This document shows positions 7,494 to 15,689 of a stretch of DNA of 38,515 nt, piece after piece; the first letter of the stretch is position 1; each line of letters starts with the position of its first letter. The notes under the pieces were generated by a model. That model was not told the origin of the DNA. It saw only the letters and a program-made list of their open reading frames with translations, and did no database searches. The position numbers and the translations under genes were made by a program. The stretch is from Oscillospiraceae bacterium. Its GTDB lineage: Bacteria; Bacillota; Clostridia; Oscillospirales; Acutalibacteraceae. The stretch is from NCBI GenBank assembly GCA_015066065.1, contig SVPB01000011.1:1-38515 (forward strand), in the 5' to 3' direction.

Positions 7494-9647
7494 TTATTGG
7501 ATGGTGTACAGCTCTTTTTTTCTCCCATCGCTGTCGTGCACCAGGTTGTAGCATACCTTTTCATAGTCTGTCAGCAAAGCGGCGTAGGGGCTGTCTTTGA
7601 CGTCGCTGAAGTGGTTCCCCTGAGCGTCGATGCAGCCTACATTGTTAATGACCGGTACCGTCTTACTTAACTGCAGCAGATAGCGGTTAAAGTCCGACAT
7701 CCGTACATTGGCTGTTTTCAACAGGTAGGAGGATAGATAGTTGACACTCAGTCTTTCGATGGTTTCTTCCTCAATGTCGTAGTTGGCCCATATATAGAAG
7801 GGGGTCACATACTGCTTTTGCGCTTGTTCCGCCGACAGGTTAAACAGCGAGTCGACACCCAGCAGTTCCTGCGTCAGCTCCTCCTCCACGTTGGGCTGGT
7901 GGTCGCCAAACAAGCAGATGACGGTTGGCTCCTCCTGCTGTTCAAAGTACTGGATCAGATCCCGGAACGCATCATCCGATTTCTTGATGAGGGAGAGATA
8001 TTGGTTCGCTCGGGGATAGGCGACCGTGGGCTGACCGTCGTCTCCTTCTCGGGTGGCGATCTCGCCGCTTTCGTTCACCACGTACACCTGTTGATGGAAA
8101 TTATCCGATTGCTCGGTATAGCCGCCGTGGTTCTGCATGGTGACGTTGAAGAGGAAGAACGGCTGACTGCGGTCACGCTGCTGGTACATTTCAATGACCT
8201 TGTCATAGTTGTAGCTGTCGCTGACGTAGCGGCGGATCAGCACCTCTTGCCCCGGATACGCTTGCTCGGTCAGCTGCTCCAGCAGGTTGTTATCGTAACC
8301 GCTGCGCTGGTATTCGTTCAAGATATCGTAGGGCAGTGCGCTGTAAATGGAGCTGAACCGTTCAAACCCAAAGTGATCGTACACCGCTACCCGGTTCCAT
8401 CCGCTGGGATAATAAGGGTGAAAAGCCCGGCTGCGGTACTGCTGGTCCTTGAGTATGGATACCAGGGAGGGAAGCGGTTCATTGACGTAGAGGGTGTAGG
8501 CGTTGCTGCCGGCAGGGAAGAAGGAGGTGGAAGCGCCGGTGAGGAACTCAAACTCGGTGTTACTGGTGCCGGCACCGATAACGGGAACGTAAAGATTCCC
8601 CTTGACGGTGTTCTCCGACAGACTGCGCAGGAAAGGCATGTAATCGACGTTGGTACGCAGATCGCCCAGTACACGCAGATCGGCCAGGGATTCGTTCATG
8701 ATGCAGATGATGTTGGGGGAGGCGGTGTCGCCGGCTCCCTCCTGCGCCATGGAGCTTCGCACGATGGACACTACCTCGTCAGGGTCGTAGCCATCGGGAG
8801 CAGAGGTGTGCAGGTACTTGGTGTTGAGGCAGAAGTTAAGCACCACGCCGGATTGACGGTATCCGCGGCTCTGATTCCAGAAATCCGGTGCCAGACCGGC
8901 ATCAGCGTACATGTCGGTAAAGGCGAACAGCCCTACTACGCATACGATGAGGGTGCCAAAGAAGGTGCGGGAGGCGATCTTGGCAACGAGATCCATGCGA
9001 GGGGTGGGCAGCTTGAACGCCACGATCTCCAAGAAAGCCAACAGAAGCACGGCGATAATGATCTGGTGGTTAAGGGAAAAATCATAGGCCATCGCTACGT
9101 TGGCGGCTGTGCCGGCCGCCATGAAATCCATGGGCAGGAAGGGGGTGCCGCGGAAGGCCATCACGTAATGGTTGGTCAGTCCCAGGAGGAAGAAGAGGGG
9201 GTTAATGACCAGCATGGACAACCGCAGACTGCCGGAAAACACGAACACAACGCCGTAGAATAATAGGTATAGGATATAGTTGACAATCAGCACGGCCGGC
9301 GACCAGTCCCAGGTAAAGACACCGTTAAGGCATTCCACCATGGTCATAGCCACGATGGGGAGCAGAGGGAATACGCAGTAGCTGCGGATGTGTTCCCCTT
9401 TACGCGGCAGATCGATACGCACCGCCACCAACCATCCCAACACCAAGCAGGCCACCAGGCTCAGCCCGTACAACAGGGCACCGGCGGTAACGTCGCTTTC
9501 TAAGAACTTGCCGGTATGCAGCAACACCAACGTCAGAAAAGAGACAGCGGTAACACTGCCGCCGATCAACCGCCGCCGATCGGTATGTAAGGCGCACTCG
9601 TGCTTGAGGCGTCGCTCCCATCGGGGCGACGGCTTTTTTGATGCCAT
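7494..9647 (-). CDS. LTA synthase family membrane sulfatase/phosphoglycerol transferase
   Basis: A 717-residue protein: about five or six N-terminal membrane helices (residues ~30-280), then an extracellular alkaline-phosphatase-superfamily domain. This is the architecture of LtaS-type enzymes, which transfer glycerol phosphate or related groups onto envelope polymers. The likely nucleophile is Thr361 in GAGTSNTEFEFLTG; other metal or substrate-site motifs are NIICIMNESLADL, TMQNHGGYT and CLFGDHQPN. The open frame continues far upstream, but ATG 9647 is chosen because AAAGGAGG lies 7-8 bp before it and the signal/membrane region follows naturally. It is longer than typical LtaS (about 650), mainly in the N-terminal part. 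Whether it makes lipoteichoic acid or modifies another glycan is not decided by sequence. Confidence 0.85.
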   Translation of the reverse strand: MASKKPSPRWERRLKHECALHTDRRRLIGGSVTAVSFLTLVLLHTGKFLESDVTAGALLYGLSLVACLVLGWLVAVRIDLPRKGEHIRSYCVFPLLPIVAMTMVECLNGVFTWDWSPAVLIVNYILYLLFYGVVFVFSGSLRLSMLVINPLFFLLGLTNHYVMAFRGTPFLPMDFMAAGTAANVAMAYDFSLNHQIIIAVLLLAFLEIVAFKLPTPRMDLVAKIASRTFFGTLIVCVVGLFAFTDMYADAGLAPDFWNQSRGYRQSGVVLNFCLNTKYLHTSAPDGYDPDEVVSIVRSSMAQEGAGDTASPNIICIMNESLADLRVLGDLRTNVDYMPFLRSLSENTVKGNLYVPVIGAGTSNTEFEFLTGASTSFFPAGSNAYTLYVNEPLPSLVSILKDQQYRSRAFHPYYPSGWNRVAVYDHFGFERFSSIYSALPYDILNEYQRSGYDNNLLEQLTEQAYPGQEVLIRRYVSDSYNYDKVIEMYQQRDRSQPFFLFNVTMQNHGGYTEQSDNFHQQVYVVNESGEIATREGDDGQPTVAYPRANQYLSLIKKSDDAFRDLIQYFEQQEEPTVICLFGDHQPNVEEELTQELLGVDSLFNLSAEQAQKQYVTPFYIWANYDIEEETIERLSVNYLSSYLLKTANVRMSDFNRYLLQLSKTVPVINNVGCIDAQGNHFSDVKDSPYAALLTDYEKVCYNLVHDSDGRKKELYTIQ

Positions 9648-9756
9648 GGCTGAGCCTCCTTTCAGTAGAATCCTGTACAGTATAACAAAGGAATGTGAAG
9701 ATTGTATGAATGACGGCAAAATTTCTAAAAAAAGAGAGAAATACAAGAATAAAGGA

Positions 9757-9785
9757 TTGCAATTCTCATCAAGAGGTAGTATAAT
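9757..9785 (+). promoter_or_regulatory. Sigma-A promoter of the OadG/OadB operon
   Basis: TTGCAA at 9757-9762, a 17-bp spacer, and a consensus TATAAT at 9780-9785. Transcription would start near 9792, giving a leader of about 80 nt before the start at 9871. Confidence 0.8.
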
Positions 9786-9870
9786 GGAGATACTGAAATT
9801 AAAATGGGCGAGGATGATTTTTTCATCGGTAAGCCCTGCCAAAAAGAGACAAAACGGAGGATGAACGGCG

Positions 9871-10383
9871 ATGATTTTGTGCGCGCAAGAGACAGTCGGA
9901 GCCATCATGGGAGATGCCGGCATGACCATTTTGATCGGCTTCGTGGTGGTGTTTACGGTGTTGCTGCTGCTGACAGGGGTGTTTAAGCTGTTTGGCGTGG
10001 CTATGTCCGGATTTGACAAAGGAAAAACACCGACTGCCAAACCGTCAGCTCCTTCGGCTGCTACACCGGCTCCGGCGGTTCCTGCGGCGGTAGGCAACGT
10101 GGCTCCTGTTACCACGGCTCCTCAGGTGCAGAACGGTATACCGGAAGAGACGGTGGCGGTCATTTCCGCTGCCGTGGCTATGCTGGCTCCTGCCGGTATG
10201 CAGTATGCTGTGTCCGGCATCCGCCGTGCGGCTATGGGCAATACCGAGCCTGTCACCACCACTCCGGGGGTGCAGAACGGTATACCGGAAGAGACGGTGG
10301 CGGTCATTTCCGCTGCAGTGGCCTCGGTGGCTCCCGCCGGTGTACAGTACGCTGTTACGGCTATTCGCAAAAAGGAGGGCTAA
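9871..10383 (+). CDS. OadG-like sodium-pump subunit with internal tandem duplication
   Basis: A 170-residue protein: one N-terminal membrane helix (residues ~15-45), an Ala/Pro/Thr-rich linker, then two near-identical cytoplasmic modules. This is the layout of the gamma subunit of Na+-pumping decarboxylases, which anchors the carboxyltransferase and biotin parts to the beta subunit. The module core GIPEETVAVISAAVA occurs twice. At DNA level 47 bp (10126-10172 and 10270-10316) are identical, exactly 144 bp apart, so the repeat is 48 codons and in frame. OadG homologs I know carry one such module. The start at 9871 has CGGAGG 10 bp upstream. oadB follows 3 bp after the stop. No carboxyltransferase alpha subunit or biotin carrier is in the window. 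Confidence 0.75.
   Translation: MILCAQETVGAIMGDAGMTILIGFVVVFTVLLLLTGVFKLFGVAMSGFDKGKTPTAKPSAPSAATPAPAVPAAVGNVAPVTTAPQVQNGIPEETVAVISAAVAMLAPAGMQYAVSGIRRAAMGNTEPVTTTPGVQNGIPEETVAVISAAVASVAPAGVQYAVTAIRKKEG
10126..10316 (+). repeat. In-frame 47-bp perfect direct repeat inside the OadG-like gene
   Basis: Copies at 10126-10172 and 10270-10316 are identical. The period is 144 bp. Flanking codons are diverged but still encode similar residues (APAGMQYAV versus APAGVQYAV), so the duplicated unit is the whole 48-residue module with the central part homogenised or recently copied. Confidence 0.95.
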
Positions 10384-10386
10384 GTT

Positions 10387-11811
10387 ATGGAGCAGTTCTG
10401 GCAAGCAATCGTAGACCTTTGGGAAGGCTCCGGTTTGGCTCAACTGATGAACTTTGAGAACGGCGGCTGGAAGAACCTGATCATGATCGCCATCGCCTGC
10501 GTTCTGTTGTTCCTGGCGATCAAGAAGCAGTTTGAACCTCTGCTGTTGCTGCCCATCGCCTTTGGCATGCTGTTGGTTAACCTGCCTTTGGGCGGTGTGA
10601 TGGATCCCCAGCGCAACGCCTTGGTGGATTTTTCCTCAACCGAGCTGGTGCAGTACGTGGACGGTACCTATGAGCAGGTGTACCCTGTGTATGAGGATGA
10701 ACAATCGGTTCCGGATGGGGGACAGGTGGAGACGTACGTTACCGCCGCCGGGGTGGAAACCCTCGTCTACCGTGATACCTTGGGTAACATCTACAAGGCT
10801 GTAGACAACGGCAATGGTACATACGGTTACATCGTTCCTAAGTGGCAGCATTTTGAGCAGGGCGGTCTGCTGTGGTACTTATATCAGGGTGTCAAGTTCG
10901 GTATCTATCCGCCTCTTATTTTCTTAGGTATCGGCGCTATGACCGATTTCGGCCCCCTTCTCTCCAACCCCAAGAGCTTCCTGCTGGGGGCGGCGGCGCA
11001 GCTTGGTATATTTATCACCTTCTTCGGCGCCCGTTGTCTTAATCTGTTGCCCTTTGCCGAGTCGTGGGGACTGGATTTTTCTTCCACTCAAGCGGCCTCC
11101 ATCGCCATCATCGGTGGGGCGGACGGTCCCACAGCCATCTACCTGACCTCCAAGCTGGCACCGGAGCTGTTGGGCGCTATTGCCATTGCGGCCTATTCCT
11201 ATATGGCGTTGGTGCCTATCATTCAGCCGCCCATTATGCGTGCTTTGACCACTAAGAAAGAGCGCTCGGTGGTTATGACCCAGCTGCGAGAGGTCTCCAA
11301 GACCGAAAAGATTCTGTTCCCCATCATCGTGTGCATCATCTGTGTGCTGTTACTGCCGTCAGCGGCGCCCCTTATCGGCATGCTTATGCTGGGTAACCTC
11401 ATGCGAGAGAGTGGCGTGGTGGACCGTATCAGCAAGACGGCGCAGAATGAGCTGATGAACATTGTCACCATCTGCCTGGGCGTCACCGTCGGTGCTACCG
11501 CCAACGCCCACAGCTTCCTGCAGCCCACCACCTTGTTGATCATTGCCCTGGGCCTTATCGCTTTCTGCTTTGGCACGGCTGGCGGCGTGTTGCTGGGCAA
11601 GCTGATGTACTATATCACTGGCGGCAAGGTCAATCCCCTGATCGGTTCTGCCGGCGTGTCGGCCGTTCCTATGGCCGCCCGTGTTGCCCAGAAGGTTGGT
11701 CAGCAGGAGAATCCTTCCAACTTCCTGCTGATGCATGCCATGGGCCCCAACGTAGCTGGTGTGATTGGTTCTGCTGTGGCGGCCGGCGTGTTGCTGACCC
11801 TGTTTGGCTAA
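10387..11811 (+). CDS. oadB: Sodium ion-translocating decarboxylase beta subunit
   Basis: A 474-residue polytopic protein of the OadB/GcdB/MmdB family, which couples decarboxylation of a carboxybiotin carrier to Na+ export. The hallmark IIGGADGPTAIYLTSKLAP is present with the conserved Asp at residue 246, as are QPPIMRALT, TVGATANAHSFLQPTTL and MGPNVAGVIGSAVAAG. The protein is longer than the usual 375-435 residues. The excess is a hydrophilic, acidic insert at about residues 65-155 (from VMDPQRNALVDF to VPKWQHFEQGG), after the first membrane helices and probably extracytoplasmic. It is in an operon with the OadG-like gene (3-bp gap). The partner decarboxylase must be encoded elsewhere, so the substrate (oxaloacetate, methylmalonyl-CoA or glutaconyl-CoA) is open. 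Confidence 0.9.
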   Translation: MEQFWQAIVDLWEGSGLAQLMNFENGGWKNLIMIAIACVLLFLAIKKQFEPLLLLPIAFGMLLVNLPLGGVMDPQRNALVDFSSTELVQYVDGTYEQVYPVYEDEQSVPDGGQVETYVTAAGVETLVYRDTLGNIYKAVDNGNGTYGYIVPKWQHFEQGGLLWYLYQGVKFGIYPPLIFLGIGAMTDFGPLLSNPKSFLLGAAAQLGIFITFFGARCLNLLPFAESWGLDFSSTQAASIAIIGGADGPTAIYLTSKLAPELLGAIAIAAYSYMALVPIIQPPIMRALTTKKERSVVMTQLREVSKTEKILFPIIVCIICVLLLPSAAPLIGMLMLGNLMRESGVVDRISKTAQNELMNIVTICLGVTVGATANAHSFLQPTTLLIIALGLIAFCFGTAGGVLLGKLMYYITGGKVNPLIGSAGVSAVPMAARVAQKVGQQENPSNFLLMHAMGPNVAGVIGSAVAAGVLLTLFG

Positions 11812-11832
11812 TACATTTAGGGTAGCTCGGGT

Positions 11833-12108
11833 TAGGGTGACACGGATAACCCGAACCAGTTTTAAAAAGGCGGATATTCCGTTCACCCATCGTTAAAATA
11901 CTCACGAATACGGCAGTATTCGCTGCGTTTTTGCCTCGGTTGACCGAAAATCCGATCTTTTTAAAATCTCCGACCCCAAAGGGGGATGGTTTCGAGGGAT
12001 TTTTGGTCTTCTTTTCCGCCGGCAGGCTGACGCCTGCCAAGGGGAAAAGGCCGAAAAGCGCCGAAAACAGCCGCTTTGGGGCTGGTTCGGGTCATTCATG
12101 TCACCCTA
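11833..12108. repeat. Intergenic element bounded by 27-nt inverted repeats (MITE-like or palindromic repeat)
   Basis: This gene-free stretch (11812-12174) holds a structured element. The left end (11833-11859) and the reverse complement of the right end (12082-12108) match at 24 of 27 positions; both read TAGGGTGACA, then three differences, then ACCCGAACCAG. Inside are further stems: CGAATAC/GTATTCG (11905-11922) and GGCAGGC/GCCTGCC (12021-12038), the latter nested in CTTTTCC/GGGAAAAG. The short open frames that cross it on both strands have no ribosome site or recognisable domain and are probably not genes. It has the shape of a non-autonomous mobile or dispersed repeat, or of a structured RNA. 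Copy number in the genome is not visible here. Confidence 0.65.
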
Positions 12109-12123
12109 TCCGTGCTGCCGTCG

Positions 12124-12150
12124 AGAGGCTGAGCATTCTGCTCAGCCTCT
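12124..12150 (+). terminator. Hairpin between the inverted-repeat element and pcrA
   Basis: Perfect 12-bp stem, arms 12124-12135 and 12139-12150, with a TTC loop, followed only by TTTCGCC. It could end the oadB transcript or act as an attenuator 24 bp ahead of the pcrA start; the U-tract is poor. Confidence 0.6.
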
Positions 12151-12174
12151 TTCGCCCTAAGAAAGGATAACGCT

Positions 12175-14628
12175 ATGATGACTCCCAATGAATTTGTGTC
12201 CCTGCGCCGGGCGGTGCTCGACCGACTGTTTTCCCGGATGAATCCCCCCCAGAGGCAGGCGGTATTTCATGCCGACGGCCCTTTGCTGATATTGGCCGGT
12301 GCCGGCAGTGGCAAGACCACCGTGCTGGTTAACCGTATTGCGGCATTGATCCGCTTTGGTACGGCCTACAACAGTGATTCTGCACCGGCATTTCTGACGC
12401 CGGAGCAGGAGATGTCTTTGCGCGCTTGCGCCGCCGGTCAACAGGAGCCGGACGAGAGCTTGCTTTCTTTATTGGCGGAAGACCCTTGCCCGGCATGGCG
12501 GATCCTGGCCATCACCTTTACCAACAAGGCTGCCGGAGAGCTCAAGGAACGGCTGGTGCGTATGCTGGGACAGGAGGGGGAAGAGGTAGCCGCCGGCACC
12601 TTTCATTCCTTCTGCGCACGCTTGTTGCGGCGGGAAGGGGAAGCGCTGGGATATTCTCGCCACTTCACCATCTACGACACCGATGACAGCCGCCGTTTGA
12701 TGAAGACCTGCATGAAGGAGCTGAACATCGACGAGAAGACCCTGGGGCACAAAGCGATCCTGAGTGAAATCGGCCGCGCCAAGGATCAGCTCATCGATCC
12801 GCAGGAATATGCCGCCACCCACGCTTCGGCGGCGGATGTCCGCCTGCGGCTGGTGGCTAAGGCGTACGCTTTATACCAGACTCGCCTTAAGAAAGCGGAT
12901 GCTATGGATTTTGACGATCTGCTGGTATGCACGGTGGATCTGTTTACCCGTTTTCCGGAGGTGTTATCCCGGTATCAACACCGTTTTCGTTACCTGATGG
13001 TGGATGAGTATCAGGATACCAACCATGCGCAGTACCGTTTGGTCAGCCTGTTGGCAGCTGCAAGCGGCAACCTATGCGTGGTGGGCGATGATGACCAGAG
13101 TATCTATAAGTTCCGGGGCGCCACCATCGAGAACATCCTTGGCTTTGAGGATGAGTTCCGGGGCTGTCGTGTCATCCGACTGGAACAGAATTACCGTTCC
13201 ACCAAGCGAATATTAGAGGCTGCCAACCGGGTGATCGCGCGTAACACCGGCCGCAAGGGCAAGACTCTGTGGACGGACAACCCTCTGGGTGATCCGCTGC
13301 GTCTGGTCACGGTGGACAACGCAGAGGAGGAGGGGCGGTTTGTGGCGGAGACCATCCTCAATGGGGTAGCTTCCGGCCGCCGGTATGCCGATTATGCCGT
13401 GCTGTACCGTGCCAATGCTCAATCCAACGCCATTGAACAAGCTTTGGTGCGCAGCGGTGTACCCTATCGGGTGATAGGCGGTTATCGCTTTAACGATACC
13501 CAAGAGGTACGGGACGCCATGGCCTACCTGCGGCTGATCAACAACACCGACGATGAGGTAAGCCTGCGCCGTATCATCAATGTGCCGACCCGAGGGATCG
13601 GTGATACCACTATGGAAAAAGCCACCGCTATCGCCAACGGCACGGGAGAGAGTCTCTATGCCGTGCTCAGTCATGCCGCCGATTATCCTTCCCTTAGCCG
13701 TGCCGCCGGCAAGATTGCCGCTTTCATGGAGATGATGGATGATCTCCGCCAGCTCAGCGCTGATCCGGAAAACTCTCTGCACTTTCTGTACACCACCATG
13801 CTGGAACGCTCCGGCTACCTGGCTATGTGGCAGAATATGGGGGAGGCAGAGGCCGGCCGGGTGGAGAATCTGGAAGAACTGTCCTCCTCTATTCAGCTGT
13901 ACGAGAAGAACTGCGGTGATGATGTCCCGGAGCTGTCCGGTTTCTTGGAGGAGCAAGCGCTGATGACCGACATCGATAACTACGATGCGGATGCGGATGC
14001 GACGGTGCTCATGACCATGCACGCGGCCAAGGGGCTGGAATTTCCCACGGTACTGCTTCCCGGCTTTGAGGATGGCATCTTTCCCGGATACCAGACCATG
14101 TTTGATCCCACCGAGCTGGAAGAGGATCGCCGCCTTTGTTATGTGGCCATCACCCGTGCCCGGGAACAGCTATACATTCTTCGAGCGCAGAGCCGTATGC
14201 TCTACGGCCAGACCAACCGCAATCCGGCCTCCCGTTTTCTGGCAGATATCCCGGACGAATTGACCGAGAAGATTGATAAGACCCACGCCTTTGGGGACTA
14301 CGACGGCTTTGGCGGTTCCCGATACAGCGATAGCGGCTACAGTACCCATCGCCGTCGGGAGGGCGGTGGCAGCTATACCCCCACCCACAGTGCCCCGGCA
14401 TTTACTCCTGCCGCATCGTCCACCACCGTGCGCCGACCGTCTGCGGCATCTCCCAGACCGGCCGCTGTTGCGGTATTGGTCGGGGATACGGTACAGCATC
14501 CCAGCTTTGGCACCGGTGTGGTCACCGGCATGACCCCTATGGCCGGGGACACCCTGCTGGTGATCCAGTTCGACAAGGTGGGTCAGAAAAAGCTTATGGC
14601 CAACTACGCCAAGCTCACAAAAATATAA
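12175..14628 (+). CDS. pcrA: UvrD/PcrA-type ATP-dependent DNA helicase
   Basis: An 817-residue superfamily-1A 3'-5' helicase for nucleotide-excision repair, replication-fork rescue and RecA removal. Motifs in order: Walker A GAGSGKT (42-48), Ia ITFTNKAAGELKERL, II VDEYQDTNHAQY, III GDDDQSIYKFRGA, IV LEQNYRST, V MHAAKGLEFPTVLLPG, VI RLCYVAITRARE. The C-terminus ends in the small beta-barrel (HPSFGTGVVTG to the end) that binds RNA polymerase in PcrA. Between motifs I and Ia is a ~45-residue insert (about 65-105); I recall the same in other clostridial homologs. ATG 12175 has AAAGGA about 7 bp upstream and gives the N-terminal helix usual for that subfamily; ATG 12178 is an alternative. Confidence 0.95.
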   Translation: MMTPNEFVSLRRAVLDRLFSRMNPPQRQAVFHADGPLLILAGAGSGKTTVLVNRIAALIRFGTAYNSDSAPAFLTPEQEMSLRACAAGQQEPDESLLSLLAEDPCPAWRILAITFTNKAAGELKERLVRMLGQEGEEVAAGTFHSFCARLLRREGEALGYSRHFTIYDTDDSRRLMKTCMKELNIDEKTLGHKAILSEIGRAKDQLIDPQEYAATHASAADVRLRLVAKAYALYQTRLKKADAMDFDDLLVCTVDLFTRFPEVLSRYQHRFRYLMVDEYQDTNHAQYRLVSLLAAASGNLCVVGDDDQSIYKFRGATIENILGFEDEFRGCRVIRLEQNYRSTKRILEAANRVIARNTGRKGKTLWTDNPLGDPLRLVTVDNAEEEGRFVAETILNGVASGRRYADYAVLYRANAQSNAIEQALVRSGVPYRVIGGYRFNDTQEVRDAMAYLRLINNTDDEVSLRRIINVPTRGIGDTTMEKATAIANGTGESLYAVLSHAADYPSLSRAAGKIAAFMEMMDDLRQLSADPENSLHFLYTTMLERSGYLAMWQNMGEAEAGRVENLEELSSSIQLYEKNCGDDVPELSGFLEEQALMTDIDNYDADADATVLMTMHAAKGLEFPTVLLPGFEDGIFPGYQTMFDPTELEEDRRLCYVAITRAREQLYILRAQSRMLYGQTNRNPASRFLADIPDELTEKIDKTHAFGDYDGFGGSRYSDSGYSTHRRREGGGSYTPTHSAPAFTPAASSTTVRRPSAASPRPAAVAVLVGDTVQHPSFGTGVVTGMTPMAGDTLLVIQFDKVGQKKLMANYAKLTKI

Positions 14629-14647
14629 CACAAACGCTCCTCCCCGT

Positions 14648-14655
14648 CATACTAT
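14648..14655 (+). promoter_or_regulatory. Possible sporulation-type -10 element ahead of the Cys-rich protein gene
   Basis: CATACTAT resembles the -10 recognised by SigE/SigK in endospore formers (CATAnnnT), and AC at 14630-14631 lies 16 bp upstream as in SigK sites. The match is partial and unsupported by other evidence. Confidence 0.25.
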
Positions 14656-14728
14656 GATATTGAAGTGTACCGCCCGGCACCGCGCACCGGGGGAGACGCT
14701 TTAATACTGACGAGGAGGAGTTTTGCGT

Positions 14729-15547
14729 ATGGCGGATTCGAAGTTTGTTCGGGACAATGGGTGCAAGGAAGCCGTTTGTCTGGATGCCGGTCGGGTATAC
14801 GACAGCTGCTGTGATAAGGATTGCATCGAAAACATGCGTCTGTTCTTCACCGAGCGTGACCAGATGGTGGTGGATCATGCCACCGGCATTCGCACCAAGA
14901 AGGCGGAGGTCATCACCGTCTACATAGACGTGGAGGCGCTGCCCTTTAACCGTGGTTACTATTCCTGCGATCTGACCTTCTATTTCAATGTGGAGGTAGA
15001 GGTGTACGGCGGCCATGGCACCCCCTGCAGCATTCTCAACGGTGTGGGTGTATTCCGCAAGAAGGTGATCCTGTACGGCAGTGAAGGCCACGTGCGTGTG
15101 TTCCACAGTGAATATCGCCCGGATGCCTGCGACCGGCAGGAGATGCCCACACGGAACATGCCCCATTGCTGCGTGCAGGTGGCAGAGCCGGTGGTGCTGG
15201 ATGCTCGGCTGGTGGATTGCTGTGAACGCTGTCATTATGATTGCGGCGACTGCGGTTGTATTCCGGCTAACCTGTGCAGTCGTTACGGCGGCAACTTTGT
15301 GGACAGTGCGGATTGCAAGCTGGTGCTGGTATCTCTGGGCATCTTCACCATCGTCCAGCTGATCCGTAACGTGCAGATGTTGGTGCCTGTGTATGACTAC
15401 TGCATGCCCAACAAGGAGTGTGCTCCCACCAGCGAAAATCCCTGCGATCTGTTCTACAAGATGAATTTCCCGGTCAATGAGTTTTTCCCTCCGGCAGCGG
15501 AAGGAGACGCCGGCGGCTGTGGCTGTCAACCTCGTTCGGGCTGTTAA
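14729..15547 (+). CDS. Cysteine-rich protein of unknown function (24 Cys in 272 residues)
   Basis: I do not recognise a named family, although similar uncharacterised proteins seem to occur in other Clostridia. The 272-residue product has no signal peptide. Cysteines come in CC and CxC/CxxC groups at residues ~12-30, a dense centre (CCERCHYDCGDCGC) and a GCGCQPRSGC tail. Between them are hydrophobic beta-rich stretches (VITVYIDVEALPF, YYSCDLTFYFNVEVEVYGG, FRKKVILYGSEGHVRVF) and one possible amphipathic or membrane-like segment (LVLVSLGIFTIVQLI). The composition and a possible sporulation-like -10 upstream suggest a disulfide-crosslinked spore or envelope layer protein; this is inference. The frame also permits TTG at 14723, but ATG 14729 sits about 8-11 bp after GAGGAGGAG. 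A strong terminator follows, so it is probably monocistronic. Confidence 0.7.
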   Translation: MADSKFVRDNGCKEAVCLDAGRVYDSCCDKDCIENMRLFFTERDQMVVDHATGIRTKKAEVITVYIDVEALPFNRGYYSCDLTFYFNVEVEVYGGHGTPCSILNGVGVFRKKVILYGSEGHVRVFHSEYRPDACDRQEMPTRNMPHCCVQVAEPVVLDARLVDCCERCHYDCGDCGCIPANLCSRYGGNFVDSADCKLVLVSLGIFTIVQLIRNVQMLVPVYDYCMPNKECAPTSENPCDLFYKMNFPVNEFFPPAAEGDAGGCGCQPRSGC

Positions 15548-15553
15548 TCCCTC

Positions 15554-15579
15554 GCCCCTCCCTCTGGGAGGGGCTTTTT
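15554..15579 (+). terminator. Rho-independent terminator after the Cys-rich gene
   Basis: Perfect 9-bp GC-rich stem, arms 15554-15562 (GCCCCTCCC) and 15566-15574, TCT loop, followed by TTTTT. Confidence 0.92.
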
Positions 15580-15591
15580 CATTCTTTTCAC

Positions 15592-15620
15592 TTGACTTGC
15601 ATAGGTAAACTTGTTACAAT
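15592..15620 (+). promoter_or_regulatory. Sigma-A promoter of the kinase-PqqD-peptidase-ABC operon
   Basis: TTGACT at 15592-15597, a 17-bp spacer, and TACAAT at 15615-15620. The ~60-nt leader before the first gene contains no plausible precursor-peptide frame. Confidence 0.85.
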
Positions 15621-15689
15621 AAACTATATGTAGCTATGAGGCAAGGTGGCTGATTCCCCTTTACCCATACGAGAAGGAGGTGGCGTTTG

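Noticed and set aside
7818-9263. 481-codon plus-strand open frame opposite the LTA-synthase-like gene
   Set aside because: There is no ribosome site, and composition is that of an antisense shadow (Val/Gly/His/Gln-rich); the minus strand carries the conserved Thr nucleophile and membrane helices.
9648-10115. N-terminal extension of the LTA-synthase-like frame through the promoter of the oad operon
   Set aside because: The added residues are the antisense of the OadG-like gene and a promoter region; ATG 9647 has a strong AAAGGAGG.
10126-10316. The two 47-bp repeats as a CRISPR or phage attachment repeat
   Set aside because: There are only two copies, in frame within one gene and with homologous flanks, so it is a protein module duplication. 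I see no CRISPR array or cas gene anywhere in the window.
11902-12170. Short open frames on both strands inside the inverted-repeat element
   Set aside because: No ribosome site, no domain and basic low-complexity composition; the palindromic structure explains the open frames.
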